Part shown: positions 25,670-34,278 of the stretch, piece after piece
How positions within the stretch are numbered: the stretch's first letter is position 1
Layout: each line of letters starts with the position of its first letter
Assembly: GCA_036844705.1 (NCBI GenBank)
Contig: DAIUFH010000010.1
Coordinates: 1 to 43,390, forward strand
Source: DAIUFH01 sp036844705
GTDB taxonomy: Bacteria > Bacillota > Clostridia > Tissierellales > Tissierellaceae
Reading direction: 5' to 3'
DNA: 43,390 bases
Position numbers and translations under genes: made by a program
Notes under the pieces: model-generated
The model's input: the letters and a program-made list of their open reading frames with translations, nothing else
The model's database searches: none
Told to the model about the DNA's origin: nothing

Positions 25670-25683
25670 TGCAAACGGTAACA
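25670..25683 (+). promoter_or_regulatory. CcpA-like cre site upstream of the isocitrate dehydrogenase
   Basis: TGCAAACGGTAACA matches 13 of 14 positions of TGWAANCGNTNWCA and ends one base before the predicted -35 box, a place suited to repression. Confidence 0.5.
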
Positions 25684-25684
25684 C

Positions 25685-25713
25685 TTGTCAAGAAAAAATT
25701 GTAATATTAGTAT
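25685..25713 (+). promoter_or_regulatory. Predicted sigma-A promoter of the isocitrate dehydrogenase gene
   Basis: TTGTCA (25685-25690) and TAGTAT (25708-25713) are 17 bases apart, about 40 bases upstream of the start codon, with AGGAGG at 25738-25743. Confidence 0.55.
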
Positions 25714-25752
25714 CATTTCAAAAACAAACTGGAAAATAGGAGGCGACATGAT

Positions 25753-26976
25753 ATGGATAAAATTCAAATGCAAAACCCAATAGTTGAACTAGACGGAGAT
25801 GAAATGACCAGAGTAATGTGGAAATGGATCAAAGAAAAACTAATAGAACCATACGTAGAATTAAATGTTGTATATTACGATTTATATTTAAAAAACAGAG
25901 ACAATACCAACGATAAGGTAACAATAGAAGCCGCCCATGCGATTAAGAAATACGGTGTAGGGGTTAAGTGCGCTACAATAACCGCTAATAAAGATAGAAA
26001 AGCAGAATATGATTTAAAAACTATATTACCAAGTCCAAATGCTACAATCAGAAAAATCTTAGATGGTACTGTATTTAGAAAACCTATCACAATAGATACT
26101 ATAATACCTATTGTACCTGGATGGAAAAAACCAATAACAATTGCCAGACATTCTTTTGGAGATATCTATGTATCAAAAAGTTTTAATGTAGAAGCAGGTA
26201 CAAAGGCTGAGCTAGTATTTACTGAATCTAACAACAATGAAAAACGTTATACAATTCATAACTTTACAGAAGACGGCATTGTCATGGGTGAATATAATCT
26301 AATTCCCTCCATACTTAATTTTGCAGAAACTTGTTTTAAATATGCAATAAGCGAAAAATGTAATTTAATTTTCTCAACCAAAGATACAATTGTAAAAGCA
26401 TACGATTATGCCTTTAAGGACATTTTTGAAAGATTATACGATACTAAGTACAAAGATGAGTTTGATAAATTAAACATTACTTTCAAATACACTCTGATAG
26501 ATGATGCTGTATCACAAATAATCAAGTCAAATGGTGATATCATTTGGGCTTGTAAAAACTATGACGGAGATGTTATGAGTGATTTAGTGGCTACTGGTTT
26601 TGGAAGTCTAGCATTGATGACTTCTGTATTAGTTTCTCCTGATGGAGTATATGAGTATGAAGCAGCTCATGGCACTGTAAAAAACCATTACTATAAATAT
26701 TTAAAAGGAGAGCTTACTTCTACCAATCCTGTAGCACTCATATTTACCTGGACAGGGGCATTAAGAAAAAGGGGAGAACTGGATTCAAATAATGACCTAG
26801 TTCAATTTACCGATATTGTTGAACAATCAACTATTAATACAATAAATAGTGGAATAGTTACAAAGGATCTATTTGATATTTCAACTGCTAAGAATAAAAA
26901 ATGGGTAAATACACAGGAATTAATTGATAAAATAGCCGAGGAATTAAAAAGCAAGTTAACTTCAGCCTTAGTCTAA
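25753..26976 (+). CDS. icd: Isocitrate dehydrogenase, eukaryotic (type II) NADP family
   Basis: A 407-residue isocitrate dehydrogenase that forms 2-oxoglutarate and CO2. It begins with the typical NPIVELDGDEMTRVMW (8-23). Substrate residues are present: SPNATIR (94-100), R109, R132 in ARHSFGD, Y139, K210 and metal aspartates in NYDGDVMSDL (269-278). The cofactor loop reads HGTVKNHY (306-313); human NADP enzymes have HGTVTRHY, so the Arg that holds the 2'-phosphate is Asn here, preceded by Lys. Cofactor preference is thus open. It is the only enzyme gene on the plus strand in this region, divergent from a LysR gene, and ends in a shared terminator with citG. Confidence 0.95.
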   Translation: MDKIQMQNPIVELDGDEMTRVMWKWIKEKLIEPYVELNVVYYDLYLKNRDNTNDKVTIEAAHAIKKYGVGVKCATITANKDRKAEYDLKTILPSPNATIRKILDGTVFRKPITIDTIIPIVPGWKKPITIARHSFGDIYVSKSFNVEAGTKAELVFTESNNNEKRYTIHNFTEDGIVMGEYNLIPSILNFAETCFKYAISEKCNLIFSTKDTIVKAYDYAFKDIFERLYDTKYKDEFDKLNITFKYTLIDDAVSQIIKSNGDIIWACKNYDGDVMSDLVATGFGSLALMTSVLVSPDGVYEYEAAHGTVKNHYYKYLKGELTSTNPVALIFTWTGALRKRGELDSNNDLVQFTDIVEQSTINTINSGIVTKDLFDISTAKNKKWVNTQELIDKIAEELKSKLTSALV

Positions 26977-26980
26977 GAAA

Positions 26981-27011
26981 AGCCTGATATTCAGCATCCG
27001 AATATCAGGCT
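26981..27011. terminator. Bidirectional terminator between icd and citG
   Basis: A perfect 12-bp stem (26981-26992 with 27000-27011, seven-base loop) sits between convergent genes and includes the citG stop codon. A T-rich tail follows on the plus strand (AATTTATTCC) and TTTTC on the minus strand. Confidence 0.8.
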
Positions 27012-27880
27012 AATTTATTCCCATTCTCAATCATATAAAGCATTATGGTTATAGCAAGTAAATCTGCAGCTCCTCCAGGGCTAATATTTTTATCTATGAA
27101 GTATTTATCCATTTCCTCAACAAATAATTTCCCATATGGCTTTAAATATCCACCATGACTTAGGGCAGTATTTGCTTTTTCTTTTACAAATTTAAGAGTC
27201 TTCATATCATGTCTACCCAAAATATTGCTGTCCTCGGTGTAAGCCATTAAATTGAGCAACACCTGAACTAATATATCATTTATATGATTTCCCGTATTTA
27301 TTAAATCTCTAAGTCCAGGCAATGAATATTTTAATACGGTATTAAAGCCATCCTCCACTTCTCCTCGTATTCCTTTAACACCATATTCAATATACAATTT
27401 TTCTCCATAAGTAGGTGATTCCTTGCTCTTAGCATTTTCTAACTCTAAGGTTATACCCTTGGCAATCTTCTTTACAAGCTCTGATATCTCTTCAGCTTTT
27501 ATGTTTATACTGTCATTCTGAGCATATAAATTTCCTGAAGCAGCTGAGATTATCCCTAGAGAGAATACCAACCCCTTATGCGTATTAACTCCTTTAGTTG
27601 CTTCAAACATATGCTTTTCCGCATCAATACCTAATGGTCTTATGATTTTCAACAATAATGCATAATCATCTTCATCAAATTCAATTCCAGCCATAGTGCA
27701 TTTATAAAAATAGTTTGTAAGTATCATACTGCTGTCAATGAAAGTAAAGAAATCCATATCCTTGTGAGCACCAGAATTAAACCTATCTACAAGCCCAGGC
27801 TTGGGTGATACAGCTACTTCATATATCATTGACTTCGTAGCTAAACTACTTATATACATGCCAAAATCATGGTTATTCAT
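27005..27880 (-). CDS. citG: Triphosphoribosyl-dephospho-CoA synthase CitG
   Basis: A 291-residue CitG that makes the citrate lyase prosthetic-group precursor from ATP and dephospho-CoA. Motifs: SPKPGLVDRFNSGAHKDMDF (25-44), HGGYLKPYGK near 255, and SPGGAADLLA near the C-terminus. It is the last gene of the second lyase operon, 99 bases after citC. It is the only CitG in the window; its partner CitX is in the first operon. Start ATG 27880 follows AAAGGAG. Confidence 0.94.
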   Translation of the reverse strand: MNNHDFGMYISSLATKSMIYEVAVSPKPGLVDRFNSGAHKDMDFFTFIDSSMILTNYFYKCTMAGIEFDEDDYALLLKIIRPLGIDAEKHMFEATKGVNTHKGLVFSLGIISAASGNLYAQNDSINIKAEEISELVKKIAKGITLELENAKSKESPTYGEKLYIEYGVKGIRGEVEDGFNTVLKYSLPGLRDLINTGNHINDILVQVLLNLMAYTEDSNILGRHDMKTLKFVKEKANTALSHGGYLKPYGKLFVEEMDKYFIDKNISPGGAADLLAITIMLYMIENGNKLA

Positions 27881-27979
27881 ACTTACTCCTTTGCTTACTA
27901 ATACAATTGTAAATTACAAGTCCAATTTTATTTTATATGATATAGAATATAATATCTTTTAATAAACTATTTTCCAACA

Positions 27980-29011
27980 CTAATTGTTCTTAATACTCAA
28001 TGCAATCTCTTGACCTTGTTCTGATATTAGAAAATCATAAGTTGTTTTTGGTACTATTTTTTGAATCTCCTTATAATTTCCTTTTTCTAATAATTTTCTA
28101 ACTCTAGAAGCACTAACTTCTATATTATCTATCTTATATCTAGGTATTTCAATTACTTCTATACCTTTCTTATTCAGGAACTCAATCATCTGTTTATTAT
28201 ATTCGTTTGTTACTTTACAAAAGGGTTCAGTACCTACAAATCGTTTTTTTATATTCAATCTCTTTACAATATATTCATAGAATATACTCAAATCAAGAGT
28301 ACAATTTATGTTATCTACATTTTCTTTATCTTTAATAAAATACGATGGAAAAGTCGCCGATGATATTAAATAATCCGAAGTTTCATGTACAATTACATTT
28401 TTTAAATTCCTAACTCCCATTTTAACTAGTTTAACTCTTACATCTGTTGGAAAGGCACTTTTGTTTTCAGATAAAACAAATACATGCAATAAATCACACT
28501 CTTTACTAGCTGCCTTTATTAAATACTCATGCCCTTTTGTAAATGGATTACAGTTTACAACTATTGCACCTATTTCATCTCCATAATATGGAGACTTAAG
28601 GCTCTCTATAAATTTCACTATCCCACCTTTTATATTCTCCATAAACAAAACATCCTCGGTGGATATAATTGTATAAAATCCCAAATCAGTAAACATTACC
28701 TGATTTTTAGGTTTGGTAAATAAGAAAATATGATGCTGATTATTATTATAACATTCATCAACTAGTCTAGTTACTATTTTAGCAGCTAACCCTTCTCCTT
28801 GATATTTATCTGAAACAGCTACACATTTTAATACATTACCTTCTAGTGACCCTGTTGCAATTATATCATCGTCTTGATTAAATAAGCAAACAGAAAATTC
28901 GATTCCTTCATCATATATCAGTTCCATCTTAGTAAGGAAAGTTTTCAATTTTCTCAACGTATATCCGACAAAAGGATATCCACATCTTATACTAATATTA
29001 TTATATTCCAT
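27980..29011 (-). CDS. citC: [Citrate (pro-3S)-lyase] ligase CitC, set 2
   Basis: A 343-residue paralog of the ligase at 16438, with the same two parts: GNAT-like (SDKYQGEGLAAKIV, 67-80) and nucleotidyltransferase (NCNPFTKGHEYL, 153-164; VSASRVRKLLEKG near the end). It should acetylate the prosthetic thiol of the second citrate lyase. It follows citF across a short hairpin. Equal length but diverged sequence suggests long-standing specialisation rather than recent duplication. Confidence 0.93.
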   Translation of the reverse strand: MEYNNISIRCGYPFVGYTLRKLKTFLTKMELIYDEGIEFSVCLFNQDDDIIATGSLEGNVLKCVAVSDKYQGEGLAAKIVTRLVDECYNNNQHHIFLFTKPKNQVMFTDLGFYTIISTEDVLFMENIKGGIVKFIESLKSPYYGDEIGAIVVNCNPFTKGHEYLIKAASKECDLLHVFVLSENKSAFPTDVRVKLVKMGVRNLKNVIVHETSDYLISSATFPSYFIKDKENVDNINCTLDLSIFYEYIVKRLNIKKRFVGTEPFCKVTNEYNKQMIEFLNKKGIEVIEIPRYKIDNIEVSASRVRKLLEKGNYKEIQKIVPKTTYDFLISEQGQEIALSIKNN

Positions 29012-29033
29012 CTAAACATTCCCCTTTATATTA

Positions 29034-29066
29034 ATTAAGGCATCACTGTAATAGCAATGCCTTAAT
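29034..29066 (-). terminator. Hairpin between citF and citC, set 2
   Basis: ATTAAGGCAT (29034-29043) pairs with ATGCCTTAAT (29057-29066) directly after the citF stop codon. There is only a short T-run after it, so a partial terminator or stabiliser within the operon is likely. Confidence 0.5.
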
Positions 29067-29068
29067 GA

Positions 29069-30625
29069 TTATCTCTTAATTTGTCTTATCACATCTATAA
29101 CAGAACCATCTCTATATTCTACTATAGCAACTACCTTATCAGTACATTCAATTGGTTTAGGTACACCTGTAACTTCAATTGCCATTTGATGCAATTCTTC
29201 TATAGTTCTTAGCTTAACACTTGATTTTTCAAGATTTTCTTTTAATATTTCATAATTTTTATGTCTAGGATTTATTGCTACACCAGCTTCAGTGACAACT
29301 ACCGCTATTGTTTCACCTGGTGTACATAGAGTAAACACCTTATCGACAATAGACGGTGTTCTTCCTCTAAATAGAGGTATTGTTACAATAGATACATCTG
29401 CACCTGCAGCAACATCAGGACCCCCTCCTAGTCCTCCAAGCATTTCTCCGCTTGAACCAGTTAAAATATTTACATTAAAATCTGTATCTACTTCTAGTGC
29501 TGCCAATACTCCTATATTTAACTTGTTCAAAGCACATCCCTTATTATGTGGATTTGCATAAACTCCATTATCTGTTTCTACAATAGTACGGCTTTCAGAT
29601 AATGCCTTAGCTGCTTCTGCATCAAAAGATTGAACCGCTAAAACCACATTTATTAATCCTTCTTGATTCATTCTTGAAATAGCTGCAGGAATACCTCCTA
29701 ATGCAAAGCTAGCCTTTATATTATTTTCTATCATTCTTTCCCTTATATAATTTGTACATGCAATAGAGATTGCACCCGCTCCAGTCTGAAATGAAAATCC
29801 ATCATAAAAGAATCCTGAGTTTGCTATTACATCTGCTGTGACTTTAGCAATTTTTAAATCTCTAGGGTTCTTTGTTACTCTAGCAGAACCTTTCCCTATT
29901 AATTCATTATTTCCTATTTGATCAATAACTACTACATAGTCTACTTCATGTTGTGAAATTGATGCAGGTACACAAGGATATGGTACTAGTGTATCTGTTA
30001 TTACTACAACCTTTTCAGCACTTCTAGCGTCAATCATTGCATAGCCCAATGAACCACAGGCATTTTTCCCTATAGAACCAGTAGCATTGCCATAGTCATC
30101 ACTTGCAGATGCCCCAATAAATGCTACATCTATATTTAATTCTCCAGATTCTATAGCCCTAGGTCTACTTCCATGAGTACGTAAAATTACTGGTTGATCC
30201 ATAATTCCATCTATTACTGCATTTCCCAATTCACCTCTTATACCACTAGCTTCAATTCTTGATATAGTGCCATCCTTCACGAAGTCTACAATAGATGGAT
30301 TTTTAATATTTACAACTGCACTAGGTGCAAAGGTTAAGTTCTTAATTCCTAGTTTTTGAATTTCTTTTAGTACCAATCCTACAATGTAATCTCCTTCTCT
30401 AAAATGATGGTGAAAGGAAATTGTCATACCATCTTTTAAACCAGTAGCCAAAATTGCATCTTCTATAGAAACCTTTAACTTACTTTCTCCAGGAAGTATT
30501 TTAGATTGCTTTTTCATAACTTTTATATTTGCATTTGGATTAATACTATAAGGCCCAGAATATGCAACGAGCTTTCCCCCATTAATTTCTTCTGGAACTT
30601 CTCTTCCTAAACTATTAATCATCAT
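29069..30625 (-). CDS. citF: Citrate lyase alpha subunit CitF, set 2
   Basis: About 518 residues, paralog of the alpha subunit at 13690, transferring the tricarboxylate onto the acyl carrier. Shared landmarks are GMTISFHHHFREGDYIV, RTHGSRPRAIESGELNIDVA and GKNACGSLGYAMIDARSAEK-like segments. The frame opens at GTG 30634, but that GTG is part of the GGAGGTG ribosome site; ATG 30625 is properly placed. It overlaps the end of citE by eleven bases. Citrate is the default substrate; citramalate is a real alternative for one of the two sets. Confidence 0.93.
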   Translation of the reverse strand: MMINSLGREVPEEINGGKLVAYSGPYSINPNANIKVMKKQSKILPGESKLKVSIEDAILATGLKDGMTISFHHHFREGDYIVGLVLKEIQKLGIKNLTFAPSAVVNIKNPSIVDFVKDGTISRIEASGIRGELGNAVIDGIMDQPVILRTHGSRPRAIESGELNIDVAFIGASASDDYGNATGSIGKNACGSLGYAMIDARSAEKVVVITDTLVPYPCVPASISQHEVDYVVVIDQIGNNELIGKGSARVTKNPRDLKIAKVTADVIANSGFFYDGFSFQTGAGAISIACTNYIRERMIENNIKASFALGGIPAAISRMNQEGLINVVLAVQSFDAEAAKALSESRTIVETDNGVYANPHNKGCALNKLNIGVLAALEVDTDFNVNILTGSSGEMLGGLGGGPDVAAGADVSIVTIPLFRGRTPSIVDKVFTLCTPGETIAVVVTEAGVAINPRHKNYEILKENLEKSSVKLRTIEELHQMAIEVTGVPKPIECTDKVVAIVEYRDGSVIDVIRQIKR

Positions 30626-31520
30626 AGTAGTCACCTCCTATTTTGATGCCAGCAGCCTTAGCTCTAGCCATAAGTGTACGTGCTCTTTTTACCATAGGCT
30701 CGTCTATCATACTTCCTTCTAGAGCAATAGCACCTTTATTTTGTTTTTTACCTTCTTCTATAATATCAAATACTTTTATTGCATATTCAATTTCTTTTTT
30801 TGTCGGTGTGAAAATCTTATTGACAGGATCAATCTGTCTAGGATGTATTAGATATTTACCGTCAAATCCGAGCTTCTTAATTTGTTTAGTCTCCTCAATT
30901 AATCCTTCCTCATCATTGATATCAGCATACACGGTATCTATAGCTTGTACGCCTGCAGCTCTGGCAGCTAGTAATATTGTATTCCTACCATAAAATAATT
31001 CTAATCCATCCTTAGACCTCTCAGTCATCAGGCTAGCTGTGTAATCCTCTCCACCAAGTGAAATCGCTACAATCCTTGGACTAGAAGTAGCTATTTCTCT
31101 GGCATTTAATACTCCAATATGGGATTCCATACCCGCTATTATCTTAGTACTACCTGCCTCTATGCCTGCTTGTACCTCAATTTTTTTTATATATGCACAT
31201 GCATCTAACACATCTTGAGGTGTTTCAATCTTCGGAAATCTTATAACATCAGGTTTTGATCTTACTATAGCTTCTAAATCTTGTTTGCCAAATGGTGTAT
31301 TTATTGCATTTACTCGTACAATAACCTCTTTATCCCTAGGTCTATGATATCTAACTGTATTATAAACTAAAAACCTTGCAACATCCTTTTGATCAAGTGG
31401 AACTGAATCTTCAAGATCATAAATAATACAATCCTCATCATAATAAGGCGCCTGAGCCATATTTACAGGGCTTGCACCACTTACATATAATAATGATCTT
31501 CTCAATTTTACATCTGACAT
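30615..31520 (-). CDS. citE: Citrate lyase beta subunit CitE, set 2
   Basis: About 301 residues, second citryl-ACP lyase. It shows YDLEDSVPL, VRVNAINTPFGKQDLEAIV, IRFPKIE, GMESHIGV and LGGEDYT, the family's arginine, glutamate and aspartate positions; set 1 has AIESPLGV at the place of GMESHIGV, a difference near the active site. A TTG start at 31541 is possible, but ATG 31520 (MSDVKLRRS) has a well-placed GGGAG and begins five bases after the citD stop. Confidence 0.94.
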   Translation of the reverse strand: MSDVKLRRSLLYVSGASPVNMAQAPYYDEDCIIYDLEDSVPLDQKDVARFLVYNTVRYHRPRDKEVIVRVNAINTPFGKQDLEAIVRSKPDVIRFPKIETPQDVLDACAYIKKIEVQAGIEAGSTKIIAGMESHIGVLNAREIATSSPRIVAISLGGEDYTASLMTERSKDGLELFYGRNTILLAARAAGVQAIDTVYADINDEEGLIEETKQIKKLGFDGKYLIHPRQIDPVNKIFTPTKKEIEYAIKVFDIIEEGKKQNKGAIALEGSMIDEPMVKRARTLMARAKAAGIKIGGDYYDD

Positions 31521-31525
31521 TCTCT

Positions 31526-31819
31526 TCACTCCCTTCCCCAATCGTAATCATATATTTCGGCTGCTCTACAAAGTGCTGCCTGCATTCTAGCTCTAATTAC
31601 ATGATCTAGGGCACCTCTATCGTTTATTTCAATAATTGCATTCTCCACCTTGAAATCGGATAAAACATCTTTTACTGTAGTCAATATTGCATCCCCAAAT
31701 TGTGTCTTAACAATACTCTCCAGATTGATTATTAGACCCTCATCAGTATTGGGTTTTGCAACTATTTGAATATCACTTGATTCCAAAGTGCCTACTCGAG
31801 CTACCTTTTTAAGTTTCAT
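31526..31819 (-). CDS. citD: Citrate lyase gamma subunit CitD, set 2 (acyl carrier)
   Basis: Acyl carrier of 97 residues, the same length as the Klebsiella protein. GTLESSD places the modified serine at residue 14. An upstream ATG at 31837 exists, but the AAGGGAGG ribosome site lies between it and ATG 31819, so 31819 is the start. It is the first gene of the second lyase operon; a sigma-54 promoter lies about 45 bases upstream. Confidence 0.94.
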   Translation of the reverse strand: MKLKKVARVGTLESSDIQIVAKPNTDEGLIINLESIVKTQFGDAILTTVKDVLSDFKVENAIIEINDRGALDHVIRARMQAALCRAAEIYDYDWGRE

Positions 31820-31860
31820 CAATATTCCTCCCTTCATCTCCTATGCATATTATTTAAACA

Positions 31861-31876
31861 AGCAATTTATATGCCA
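31861..31876 (-). promoter_or_regulatory. Sigma-54 promoter of the second citrate lyase operon
   Basis: On the minus strand TGGCATATAAATTGCT fits TGGCAY-N5-TTGCW, with GG and GC separated by exactly ten bases. It lies upstream of citD and opposite a PrpR-type sigma-54 activator gene, which makes the call strong. Confidence 0.88.
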
Positions 31877-31967
31877 ACTTTTCTGAAAGTAAACAACCTG
31901 CCAATTACCTACAATTCAATGCAGTTTATATTTTTTTAATGAATTGAAACATCATTTTTAACCAATT

Positions 31968-31984
31968 GTTGCAATTAGTTGCAT
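31968..31984. promoter_or_regulatory. Likely activator site (GTTGCA-N4-GTTGCAT)
   Basis: GTTGCAATTAGTTGCAT is a ten-base-spaced direct repeat about 93 bp upstream of the -24 element. The same pattern recurs at 35891 and 35922 upstream of the other sigma-54 promoter. Confidence 0.65.
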
Positions 31985-32052
31985 AGTAACCTTATAAACA
32001 GCTGTATACATATTTACTTGGAATGAGATTTATGATATTATCCTAAGTAAAG

Positions 32053-32081
32053 CGTTGCAGAGTATTAAACATCTTGCAACG
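32053..32081. promoter_or_regulatory. Inverted repeat CGTTGCA...TGCAACG before the activator gene
   Basis: Perfect seven-base arms (32053-32059, 32075-32081) are 15 bases apart and end at the ribosome site of the activator gene. They contain the GTTGCA core of the upstream sites, suggesting autoregulation; an mRNA hairpin is an alternative. Confidence 0.5.
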
Positions 32082-32095
32082 AAGGAGTTTTTATT

Positions 32096-33988
32096 ATGAA
32101 AAATGTTTTATTTTTAATCCCCATTAACTCGATGACGGAAGAAACTAGAAATAGATATTCCCAAATAGACCCCCATGTAGATTTTATATTTTCTAATACA
32201 GATTCATTAAGCTCTGTTTTAAATGATAAAATGACTAATAAAATTAAGATAATAGCAGCTAGAGCTAACTCTGCTAAGGTCGTCAAAAGGCTGTACCCAC
32301 ATACTAAAGTAATCGAAATCCCAATTACAGGATATGATGTAATCAGGTCTTTTAATGCAGCTAAATTCTTTGGTAAAACTATTGCTATTATAACAACGAC
32401 TGCAGATGTATCTGGACTTGATGTTTTTAGCGACGCCTTTAATATAAAAATTTTAAATTACTTAGCAACACCTCCTGACAAATTAGAATCTGTCGTTAAA
32501 GATGCCCTTTTTCAAGGTGCAGAAGTAATAGTAGGAGGAGCATTAACATGCAGAGTAGTTGAAAAATTAGAACATAAATCTACAACTCTATTATTGGGAC
32601 CAGAAAGTGTTCAACGTACCCTTCAGGAAATAAGAAATATTGAAGAAGCACTTGAATTGGAGGCGTCAAGACAAGGATTTGTTAATAAATTAATGGACAA
32701 TATCGTTGAGGGTGTTATATCTCTAGATAAAAATCAAAACATATTATCCATTAATTCAGTTGCAGAAGGTATTTTTGGAATTAAAGAGGAAGACAGTACT
32801 GGTATGAATATTAAGGATTCTTTGCCTTTTCTACAAAATCCAAGTAGTATAGATACATTCGAAAGTGTATCAAATGGAATAGCTACGGTTAATGATGTGA
32901 ACATTGTATTCAATAAGCTTCCAATCAAAATAGATGAGAAATATTATGGTGATATTATTACACTTCATGAAACTAACAAGGTCCAAAAAATGGAAAATGC
33001 TATTAGAAATCAGATATATGCCAAAAATCATGTTGCACAATATACTTTTAATGATATTATCGGCAATAGCAAAGCTATTAAAGATACAATCTATATGGCA
33101 AAAAACTATGCAAAAACAGAATCCAATATTCTTATAAGTGGTGAGACAGGAACTGGAAAGGAATTATTTGCACAAAGTATACATAATGAGAGCAATAGAA
33201 AAAGCAATGCATTTGTTGCAATTAACTGTGGAGCATTACTTGATAATTTATTAGAAAGTGAGTTATTCGGATATGTGGAAGGAGCCTTTACAGGTGCAAA
33301 CAAAAAGGGAAAAGCTGGTGTTTTCGAAATAGCCCACGGAGGTACTATATTTCTAGACGAAATATCTGAAATGGATTATAAGAATCAAGCTAGTTTATTA
33401 AGAGTCATACAAGAAAAATATGTGGTAAGACTAGGAAGTCATGATATAATTCCAGTTGACGTGCGAATTATTGCAGCAACTAACAACAATTTGAAAAATT
33501 TAGTTCAAGAAAATAAATTTAGAGCAGACCTTTATTTTAGATTAAATGTTCTAAATCTTTTATTGCCACCACTTAAAGCTAGAAAAGGTGATATCTTAAC
33601 ATTCATAAAATTATTTATAAACACTAGCCAATCTAAATTTAAAGATAAATACGTTTTGCATAAAGAAGCAGTTGAACTTCTTAACAACTATTCCTGGCCA
33701 GGTAATGTTAGAGAACTAATGAATATAACCGAAAGAATACTGGCAACTTCAACTTCACCAATTATCACCAAAGAATTTTTACAAGGTATTATTGATCCAG
33801 AATATATGTCAACTTCTAAAGATGCGAACAAGTCAAAAGATAATTATTCAATAAAGGAACAGATGCAAATAGATGAAATTGTCAAGGCACTTAAAAGTAC
33901 AAAGGGTAACTTATCAAAAGCCGCTTTACTCTTAGGCATAAATAGATCTACTTTGTGGAGGCGCATGAATAAATACAAGCTTAATTGA
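32096..33988 (+). CDS. PrpR-type sigma-54-dependent activator
   Basis: A 630-residue enhancer-binding protein. Residues about 1-180 are a PrpR N-terminal sensor domain (PrpR_N), 190-300 a PAS-like domain (NIVEGVISLDKNQNILSINS), 320-555 an AAA+ domain with Walker A GETGTGKE (349-356), the sigma-54 loop GAFTGA (396-401) and TIFLDE (417-422), and the C-terminus a Fis-type helix-turn-helix (NLSKAALLLGINRSTLWRRM). It is divergent from the second citrate lyase operon. Two sigma-54 promoters in the window, one before citD and one before the TRAP-like permease, share upstream repeats, so it probably controls both. The PrpR_N domain senses 2-methylcitrate in PrpR; the ligand here is probably citrate or citramalate (inference). 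Confidence 0.94.
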   Translation: MKNVLFLIPINSMTEETRNRYSQIDPHVDFIFSNTDSLSSVLNDKMTNKIKIIAARANSAKVVKRLYPHTKVIEIPITGYDVIRSFNAAKFFGKTIAIITTTADVSGLDVFSDAFNIKILNYLATPPDKLESVVKDALFQGAEVIVGGALTCRVVEKLEHKSTTLLLGPESVQRTLQEIRNIEEALELEASRQGFVNKLMDNIVEGVISLDKNQNILSINSVAEGIFGIKEEDSTGMNIKDSLPFLQNPSSIDTFESVSNGIATVNDVNIVFNKLPIKIDEKYYGDIITLHETNKVQKMENAIRNQIYAKNHVAQYTFNDIIGNSKAIKDTIYMAKNYAKTESNILISGETGTGKELFAQSIHNESNRKSNAFVAINCGALLDNLLESELFGYVEGAFTGANKKGKAGVFEIAHGGTIFLDEISEMDYKNQASLLRVIQEKYVVRLGSHDIIPVDVRIIAATNNNLKNLVQENKFRADLYFRLNVLNLLLPPLKARKGDILTFIKLFINTSQSKFKDKYVLHKEAVELLNNYSWPGNVRELMNITERILATSTSPIITKEFLQGIIDPEYMSTSKDANKSKDNYSIKEQMQIDEIVKALKSTKGNLSKAALLLGINRSTLWRRMNKYKLN

Positions 33989-33990
33989 TA

Positions 33991-34019
33991 AAAGACTAGA
34001 AATAAAAACTCTAGTCTTT
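33991..34019. terminator. Bidirectional terminator after the activator gene
   Basis: AAAGACTAGA (33991-34000) pairs with TCTAGTCTTT (34010-34019) between two convergent genes, ending in a T-run on the plus strand and TTTTATCAATT on the minus strand. Confidence 0.8.
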
Positions 34020-34025
34020 CCAAAC

Positions 34026-34259
34026 CTAAGATGATTTTTCTTTTTTCAAATAGGACATTGCAAATCCTGCAAATCCTGCCACTGCTGAAAATCTTATCGC
34101 CCACAATTTTAGACCCTCATAGACACTTATAGATAGTGCTCCGTTAAGTGTTATTATACTAAATAGTTGTACCAATACTATTATTGCACCTAATACCATA
34201 AATAAGATTAGTGATACAGTGAATATTGGAAGTATTATTTTTCTTAAATTTTCCTTCAT
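34026..34259 (-). CDS. 77-residue membrane protein, partner of the TRAP-like permease
   Basis: A small protein with two hydrophobic helices (about 8-35 and 50-68) and a basic C-terminal tail (SYLKKEKSS). It has a good ribosome site (GGAGG, start ATG 34259) and follows the large permease by 19 bases, so it is a real gene. It is not recognised as a named family. It is in the place of a TRAP small subunit (DctQ), but DctQ has four helices. It may be a reduced small subunit or stabilising partner. Confidence 0.78.
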   Translation of the reverse strand: MKENLRKIILPIFTVSLILFMVLGAIIVLVQLFSIITLNGALSISVYEGLKLWAIRFSAVAGFAGFAMSYLKKEKSS

Positions 34260-34278
34260 TGCTCATTACCTCCTCTAA

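Noticed and set aside
33844..34104. 86-codon minus-strand frame across the activator 3' end
   Set aside because: Overlaps the activator gene, the terminator and the 77-residue gene in another frame; no ribosome site.
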